Below are positions 57,656 to 64,000 of a DNA stretch of 64,000 bases, in pieces. How positions within the stretch are numbered: the first letter of the stretch is position 1; each line of letters starts with the position of its first letter. The notes under the pieces are model-generated. The model had not been told where the DNA came from. It saw nothing but the letters and a program-made list of their open reading frames with translations, and did not search any database. Origin of the DNA: Monosiga brevicollis MX1 (Eukaryota > Opisthokonta > Choanoflagellata > Craspedida > Salpingoecidae); assembly GCF_000002865.3 (NCBI RefSeq), contig NW_001865054.1, positions 567,450 to 631,449 of the forward strand, written 5' to 3'. Made by a program: the position numbers and the translations under genes.

Positions 57656-60600
57656 TGCATCCAACCCAGTCCTTGTCAACACGATATTTACCGCTGGCAT
57701 GTCTGTAGGGTCGACAACGTGACTGACCAACGGCTGCCGACAAATCGACAATTCCTTGCCCCACCGACCTTCCTTGCACCATTCCTGCATGTTGATACAA
57801 GCATTTCAATTTACCCGTTCGATTTTTGTGCTGAGCGCTGATGGCTTGGGTACTTTTAGCACCCCTGTTACATGAATTGTTTTTCTTTTTTGTTGCACCA
57901 TCACGTACCTTATTTCTTCCTTTGTGTACCATGGGTTGGTGCAATTCGCAAAGGATGGGTAAATTCTTGCAAACTCTTCGATTGAATTCGCCGAATATGA
58001 TGGGGGTCGTTGTGAATCGCAGTGCGCAGCTTTATGGGTGACACATGAGTAAAGCCCAACCACCCACTTGGTTGGGCAGAACCTGCCCACAAACCCATCA
58101 GCTACGGCAGAACTCACGAAGCAAAAGATTCTGCGTGCGGTGACGCTTCGTGGCTGGTCTACACTATCGTAGGGACATTGTAGGGTCAAGCGTACACACC
58201 TCGGAGGACAATCTAGGTCATTGCATCCATGACGTCATTCATGCAGCGTTTTCGTTGTTGTTGTTGTTTTTGCAATTTTTTGCAGGCTTTGTCGTTTGTG
58301 TTCGCATTGCCGATTTTGCTGCCTTCATCTCTCCAGCCCACCACCACATCTGTGCCTGACACACACACAACCATCACCTGTGTAGGAACCTGCCCCCAGG
58401 TCTCGCCTTTCCCTCGCCTGGGGGTGGCAGAGGTTGCAAGAGTCAGGTTCTTCTGGGGAAAATCACAATCCACGTGGGATCTGGCGAGACCCGACAGCTG
58501 GGTAGACAAGGACAACGGCGCGCCAGTTCGTAACCCTCCATCGGCTCCATGAGTAGCTTGCGTGGGGGCCACGCGACCTGCCTCCAGTACCCAACATACC
58601 AAGGTCTATCGTGTGGGTCCATTGCTTGCATCATGATGAGACGAATCATTGCGTCTGCATGACATTATCCTTTGGAAGCGCAGGTGACGTGTCACATCTC
58701 GGTCCTCGAGCGGCCCCGTGAGAACACGTGAACCCCACCATCTGAGTACCAAATTTCGTCCATCGAACCCACCAACGCCTTTATCGTGACACGATTCATG
58801 GAAAAATCCTCACATCTGCGTTGGTGCTTGAATGTCCCACCCACCCCATTCAAACTTGGAATGGGCGTGAGCAGAGAGCGCTCGCTGTCCATAGGCGTTG
58901 AGCAGGTCACCAACGGCTGCATCGGTGGGCCGGTGGGGACCTGTGCGACAAGGGCAGCCCAGTAGCAACCCCAGCCACGCTGCAGGCTCAGGGCATACGT
59001 CGATCCCATGATGGCGCTGCACCCCTCATGGATGGATGGGAATCGAAAGAAAAGAACCGGGCTCTGTCTTGTGCCACAAAACTTGCTGATTGCATGACAA
59101 ACTTGAGTTTCCGAACGAACGATGGCGTCAGTTTCAGGCAGAGGATGCGAGTACCGAGGAACTACACTCCGATCATCTTCCTGATGCAAAGTGGACGTTT
59201 GCAAGCTACAAGCTGAAAGAAAAAAAAGGGGTCTAAACATTCGCATTGGGAGGAATGTTTGGGCGTGCAGGGGGTCAATTCTGGTTAATTTTATGATTTT
59301 CCGACAATTATCCCCGACTGGATGCAACGCTCGCACGAGTTGCGACTCGGCTTGGCTCGCCAACGTGAATCGAACCCAAGTTCGATCCCTCGATGCATCA
59401 TCTGCGCATGCCAGGAGCATGCACCAGACACGGACAAACGACTTGAAAAGATGCTGGTCACGAATGGCGCGCCAACCGCACCCACACAAATCGAGCACTC
59501 CCCTCATCTGTCAAGCGTGGCGTTTTTTTCCATCAAGCCAACAAAGTGCTGTCCTCGTTGTCCCCTTGTTCTTTCTTTCAGGTGTCCACAGTGCTGGTGT
59601 TGTTGTTTGTTTTGTTTGTTTGTTGATCCAAACGTTACCGTCTTGTATAGTTTGGCTTTAACAACCCGAGGACCAAGGATACGTCATACAATGTCACAAC
59701 ACCTTCTCTGGATCTTGTCGTTGTGCCCACTCACAGACCGGGAATTGCACAGCTCCATTTTACGCTCTCAAAGGGCTGTAGGGAGGGCGAGAGGTAAACG
59801 ATCCTTGCCTGCCCGACACTCGGTACTTGGTTGATGCCCTCTACCAAACTGCCATTGGCTTTGGACCTGGTACAAGCCAAGCCACCAATTCACCTCATCG
59901 CCTCGCCAGAAGTCAAAAAAAAAAAAAAAAAAAAAAAAAGTAAGCAAAAAAAACAGCAACCCGTTATGGAATTAATCACCGCTTTGTTTTTCCTCTTTTT
60001 TGTTTTGTTTCACTCTTTTGTCTTTTTGTTCTTCAAAACGCGTGTTTGTAACGCCCCACAAGCCCACACGCCCACACTATCACCCCCACAATCGATCCCA
60101 GACCACACAACAACAAAAACCCACATCGCTCGCACACGACCCCCCACCACCTCCACCTCCTCCTCCCACCTCCCAAAAGCCCAATCAATTTTGCTCAACT
60201 CCTCTTCCTCTTCCTCTTCCACCCTCCNNNNNNNNNNNNNNNNNNNNNNNNNNNNNNNNNNNNNNNNNNNNNNNNNNATTTGTCTTGGCCCAAACTGGGT
60301 CATCATCCGGCGTGTCGAGAACACCACCGGCCTGTTCGCCTTTTTGTTCGTCTGTTTTTGATTCAGCCACCATTCTCTGCTTCTTCGACGCGCTCCGTTT
60401 GCCCTTCCCTTCTCACCTGGTACTGTTTAACTGATTCCTTTTAACTGCCCGTGCTCGTGACCACAAAGTTCCCTTTGCCTGCTTCCTCGCGTCTTGTGTT
60501 GAGGAATATAAGGCACGAGGAACAATTGAGGTGATTTCTCATGCCAGTCACATGATAAAGAAACGTTGTGGGTCTTTGGCCCGAGAACTGATCGATTGTA

Positions 60601-61569
60601 GGCCTTGCTTGGTCTCCTTGCTTGGTCGCCGGCACAGCTCACTCATCAACCAATGGTCATGTGAGAGTCAATGCGCTCCTGAAGCTGGCTGCCATACTCT
60701 CTTCACGGTCTTTTTTGAGAGGATCTGCCGATCGGCCATGCATCATCAACTTGACATGTGAGTCAATCCGACCCAGCCAGTAGACGCACCGCACAGCAAA
60801 GTCAAAAGGCGATTCATGAACAACTGTTCAAGGCTGCAACTTCTTGACAGAAAGCAGCAATTTTGTAAGTTGCTTGCACATTACCTTCCTTATTGTTCGA
60901 TATTACATCTACAATAACACCCTAAATTAAAACGAAAAGTAGAGCGACCGTTTTAAAAAGTATACTTCAGATTGCAACCCACCCACATGAACGTTGGACA
61001 TGAGAACATTCGTCATGCGACATCTTGCCTTTGTCGCAAGGGACAAACGCACCGAATTCAGCTCCTCTGTTTGGCTCCAACACGTGTGGAGATTGGACTT
61101 GAAGTTGCCTTTTGTTTGCTTCTCCCACAAAACGAATAAAAAGTCCCGCAGCATCGTTTTGCATGGATGACATAAAACATGAGACAAGAAAAAACCGTTT
61201 ATAAGCTCACTGCGCGCGAGACAAAAAGGGCGGCAGACAGGCGCGGGCAGACGATCAGGGACAATCAGAGGACGAGAGACACACGCGCGATGCAACACTT
61301 GGACACGGAAGATAACAAGAACTTTATGTGTCCGACATAAGCGAGTTGATAGGCGCCCACTTTCAATTCAGATGTGACTCAAAACACCCAGCATTCACCA
61401 GGGCAGCCTGCTGGATCACATCGAGACATAACGACCAAAAAATCTCAACAAGCCATACTATGGCAATAGCTCCATAAAAGAGAGTTGTGACCCCATCACC
61501 AACAAGCACATCAATTAGAGTACAGTACAGAGAGAAGTATAGGGGTCAGAGCCTAGATCTGGGGCACAA
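57656..61569. other. 3.9-kb region without a supported gene
   Basis: The emptiest part of the window. It holds short open frames with no family match, a poly-A run (59918-59939), a T/A-rich, C-rich stretch around the N gap and A/T-richer sequence from 60700. A minus-strand segment at 58810-59022 has somewhat protein-like composition, but no start, splice context or family supports it. It must include the RTEL1 and 61570 gene 3' ends. Confidence 0.45.
60228..60277. other. Assembly gap, 50 N
   Basis: Fifty unresolved bases follow a CCT-rich low-complexity stretch (60130-60227), which probably caused the assembly break. Confidence 1.
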
Positions 61570-64000
61570 CTAATCACAGGCTGCAAGAGCGGCCTGGCGC
61601 CGACTCACAGCCAAATCGAGGAGCTGTGTCACGTCCAGAGTCTGCTTGAAGCGAATCGTAATAACCCCGGCTCCTGGCGCCGGCGCTTTGAGCAAAGCAA
61701 AGGGCAGATTGCCGTGCAACTGTTCTAGGGTGAGAACTGGCCATTCCAAACAGGCTTCCAACTTCCGGCCAGCCCCATGTCGCCTAACCAGGACTAAACA
61801 GCGTTCAAAACAGTAAACCTTGGCTGGCAACGCGACCGTAGCCACCGCCGTCTTGGCCTGAACATCAAACACCGGTAATTGGCGACGCAATGCTGCCCGC
61901 CCCTTCCGAGGAGCCGACGGACCTCCGCCGGTCCCAGCCCCAGGTCGCGCGGGCAACGACGTGTCCTTCGCCCCGACCTCGTGCTCTGGTTCTGAGGCCG
62001 ACGAATCGCTGTCGTCACCGGGCGCCGGTGTTGCACCCACACCCTTGGACTTGGGCACCAGCATACTGCAACGAAAACTCCTCAAATGTAAGCCGGGCAT
62101 AAAGGCTGCCGATGGCCACAGGTGCGCCAGCCGATCAAAGACCAGCTCGGCAGTTCGTCGCAGCCGTGGAGCAAGCACTGGATCCAGCTCGGCTGCCCGT
62201 GCCATAGCCACCCGCACAGTCTCAAGATCGGCACTCACACGCGACGTAGGATACAGCTGCTGCAACGCCTGCGCCCGATGCAAAATGGCCTCAAACACCT
62301 CGCCTCCACGCTGAGCCAACATACCCGCCGTAGGCAACGCCGATAACCCCAGGGACTCAAGTGTGCCCCGCGTATCCGCCGAGAGTTCACGGCGTCCCCA
62401 GCTCTGGAGCCCGTAGTCTCCCGCCATTGACAGTAGCTGCGCGCAACGACCCAAACTTTGCCCCGTCGCCTCGTCCAAAGTCGGAAGTCGGAAGTCCCCT
62501 CCGCCCATCGTCGCATCAGAGGCACCGCCCGTGCCTGCTGCTGCCAGTTGTTCCACAAAGCCGGTCGCCCCCCGCAACGAGTGCGCCAGCAAGTATTGAA
62601 AGACGCGCTGCACACCCTCATGTGGCTCCGAGGCATCCACCTCATTAGCCAGGCTCCGCAACATGGTCACTGCCTGGGTCACAGGCGCCATCAAAGCCCG
62701 TAGGCTGGCCACATCGGTCAGGCGTGCTCGCACAGCGATCCGAGAGCCCCCATCTCTTCCTGCTGCGGCGTCTTTACCCTCCGCCTGAGATGGCACGCGT
62801 CGCTGTTGGCGCTGTTGCTTCATCTGAACAGTTAAAGCTCGAGCCCGTTGCAACGATTCCTCCTCGCGCTTGACTCGCATCTCTAGCAGTTTGACTCGTT
62901 CTGCTACTGGCAAGTCAGCAAGGTCCACGGTCATGTCCTCACCATCCACAGCCTCGACTCCATAGCCCGATACCGACCAGTTCTCGGTCTGGCGCAGTCG
63001 AGCCGGGTCCATTTGCCCAAAGAGAGCGACCAGCTCCTGCTCGCGCTGTTGCCGTAGTTGTTCTGCATGCTGCTGCAGCTTTTGCTCCAGTTGCGCCGTA
63101 CTCGCATCATCATGGCCCGGGGCCGACCACGCTTCAACGCTGCGTCCATTGCCATCCTCCACACCGACCCCCAATTGGTCGCATGTACGCCGTAGCTTTG
63201 CTTCAAAAGCCATGCGCTGCTGTGCGCCCTTTTGCTCCAGTAGGTTGCAGCGCTCCTGTAAGAATAGATTCTGCTCTTGGGCCGTGACCAGCTCGCCATC
63301 CAAGCCCTCTGCCTGCTCGCGTGCCAGCCTCAGTTGTTCTTGGCACTCCGCCACTACGGCCGGCCGCGGGCAGGATTTGCACGCGCAGTGAGGACAGCCA
63401 CGACAACTTTGCATAACAGACAGCACCATCGGAAGCGAGCCTTCAAGCAACAGAACGTACAGGTCTGGGTTAGGCGATCGACTTGTCGCTCCAAAGACAA
63501 AAAGGCGTCACGCGATGCCTTGCCGGTTTGAGGCAACTGAGGCATGGCCATCTGCTCAAATTCCGGTGCCACTGTGAATGCCGACGGATCCATTTCCCCG
63601 GAGTCGTCTTTCGTTGCACCGAGAGGATCGGCCTTTGAGGCCAGCTCCTGCTGTACCATCGCCTGTTCACGACCGGGTGCAGCCAGAACGCCCTGCAATG
63701 CTCGCTGTGCTTCTACATCCGTTTCTGGTGTGAGCATCACCTTTGTCAACAAGGGCAACGCACCACCCGTTTTGGAGCCCTGCAACCGCTCGCCGGCACT
63801 GCCACGCTGATGCTGTGGCGCCTGAGCCAGGTAACGGCAAACTGGACCAGCAAAGTAAGGCGCAGCAGCGGGATTGGCGGCCGCAAACGCCACAACGACT
63901 TCAAAGTCTTGGGGACCCAAGAGCTCGAGGCCACACACCGCTTGCACCAGCGCGTCTCGGTCGATCTGACCACTGCCGAGACCAGCTAACAAGCCGTCCG
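61570..64000 (-). CDS. Coiled-coil protein with possible C-terminal PH-like fold (3' part)
   Basis: I do not recognise this gene; its 5' end lies beyond the window. Two exons are visible. The first runs from the window end to about 63462 and ends SLERQVDRLTQT. The second starts at about 63359 (LAECQEQLRLAREQ) and runs to the stop at 61570; donor and acceptor keep the frame. The N-terminal visible part is helical (DALVQAVCGLELLGPQDFEV). A coiled coil follows (EQAEGLDGELVTAQEQNLFL, then Gln-rich QLEQKLQQHAEQLRQQREQE and VAERVKLLEMRVKREEESLQ). A 250-residue helical middle follows (about 62180-62730). The last 110 residues alternate strands, VATVALPAKVYCFERCLVLV and ending with a helix TQLLDLAVSRRQAALA, like a PH domain. 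A Rho-GEF or cytoskeletal adaptor is possible, not shown. Confidence 0.6.

Noticed and set aside
59345-59400. tRNA-like GGTTCGATTC or GTTCGATCCC motif
   Set aside because: The bases around the T-loop-like heptamer cannot pair into a 5-bp T stem on either strand, and no acceptor stem or anticodon arm fits.
58692-59507. 271-residue minus-strand open frame
   Set aside because: No recognisable domain, and alternative frames in the same stretch look equally coding-like; not enough to call a gene.

Overview
This is nuclear DNA of a compact, intron-rich eukaryote. Genes lie on both strands, a few hundred bases apart, and most are cut by short GT-AG introns of roughly 60-400 bases. The gene set points to a unicellular holozoan, most likely a choanoflagellate of the Monosiga type. 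It includes a receptor tyrosine kinase with an unfamiliar ectodomain, a PTB-domain protein, cortactin, the axonemal dynein light chain p28 (so the cell has a motile flagellum), an ankyrin-fused asparaginase, and orthologues of the animal proteins RTEL1, BABAM2 and ZNF598. The species is inferred; no rRNA or marker gene is present. Two 50-base N runs (9652-9701 and 60228-60277) mark assembly gaps, and the first interrupts the PTB domain.

Layout: 1-3723 (+) 3' part of a GBP/atlastin-like GTPase with a C-terminal membrane anchor; 4049-8302 (-) type I L-asparaginase with ankyrin repeats; 8883-11163 (+) PTB-domain protein ending in a four-cysteine knuckle; 11527-13402 (+) DNALI1/p28; 15230-19846 (+) receptor tyrosine kinase; 20559-22867 (-) CYP4-like P450; 23975-27789 (-) large WD40 protein; 28456-30176 (-) EEF1E1/AIMP3-like GST-C protein; 30848-32234 (+) cortactin; 32573-33622 (-) phytanoyl-CoA dioxygenase family enzyme; 34213-34833 (-) small acidic protein; 35618-39164 (+) glutamate-cysteine ligase; 39679-40410 (-) MORN-repeat protein; 40829-42742 (+) BABAM2/BRE; 43018-46332 (-) ZNF598/Hel2; 47117-49636 (-) MFS transporter; 50277-51646 (-) membrane-anchored kelch protein; 52222-57655 (+) RTEL1; 57656-61569 no gene that I can support; 61570-64000 (-) 3' part of a coiled-coil protein with a possible C-terminal PH fold.

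The genes do not form one pathway. Themes are tyrosine-kinase signalling and actin (RTK, PTB protein, cortactin), flagellum (p28), ubiquitin and translation quality control (BABAM2, ZNF598, EEF1E1-like), genome stability (RTEL1, and BABAM2 in animals), and redox or lipid metabolism (glutamate-cysteine ligase, P450, PhyH enzyme, asparaginase). Where I could follow exons base by base (p28, RTK, P450, GST-C protein, cortactin, the small acidic protein, glutamate-cysteine ligase, MORN, BABAM2, kelch) the joined exons keep one open frame to a stop.

Long dinucleotide microsatellites (CT/GA and GT/CA) occupy several intergenic gaps and some introns, in places right at a splice site. I saw no transposase, reverse transcriptase, viral gene, rRNA, CRISPR array or convincing tRNA. 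I did not find a clearly new multi-gene system. The most unusual items are protein architectures and the repeat-flanked splice sites.
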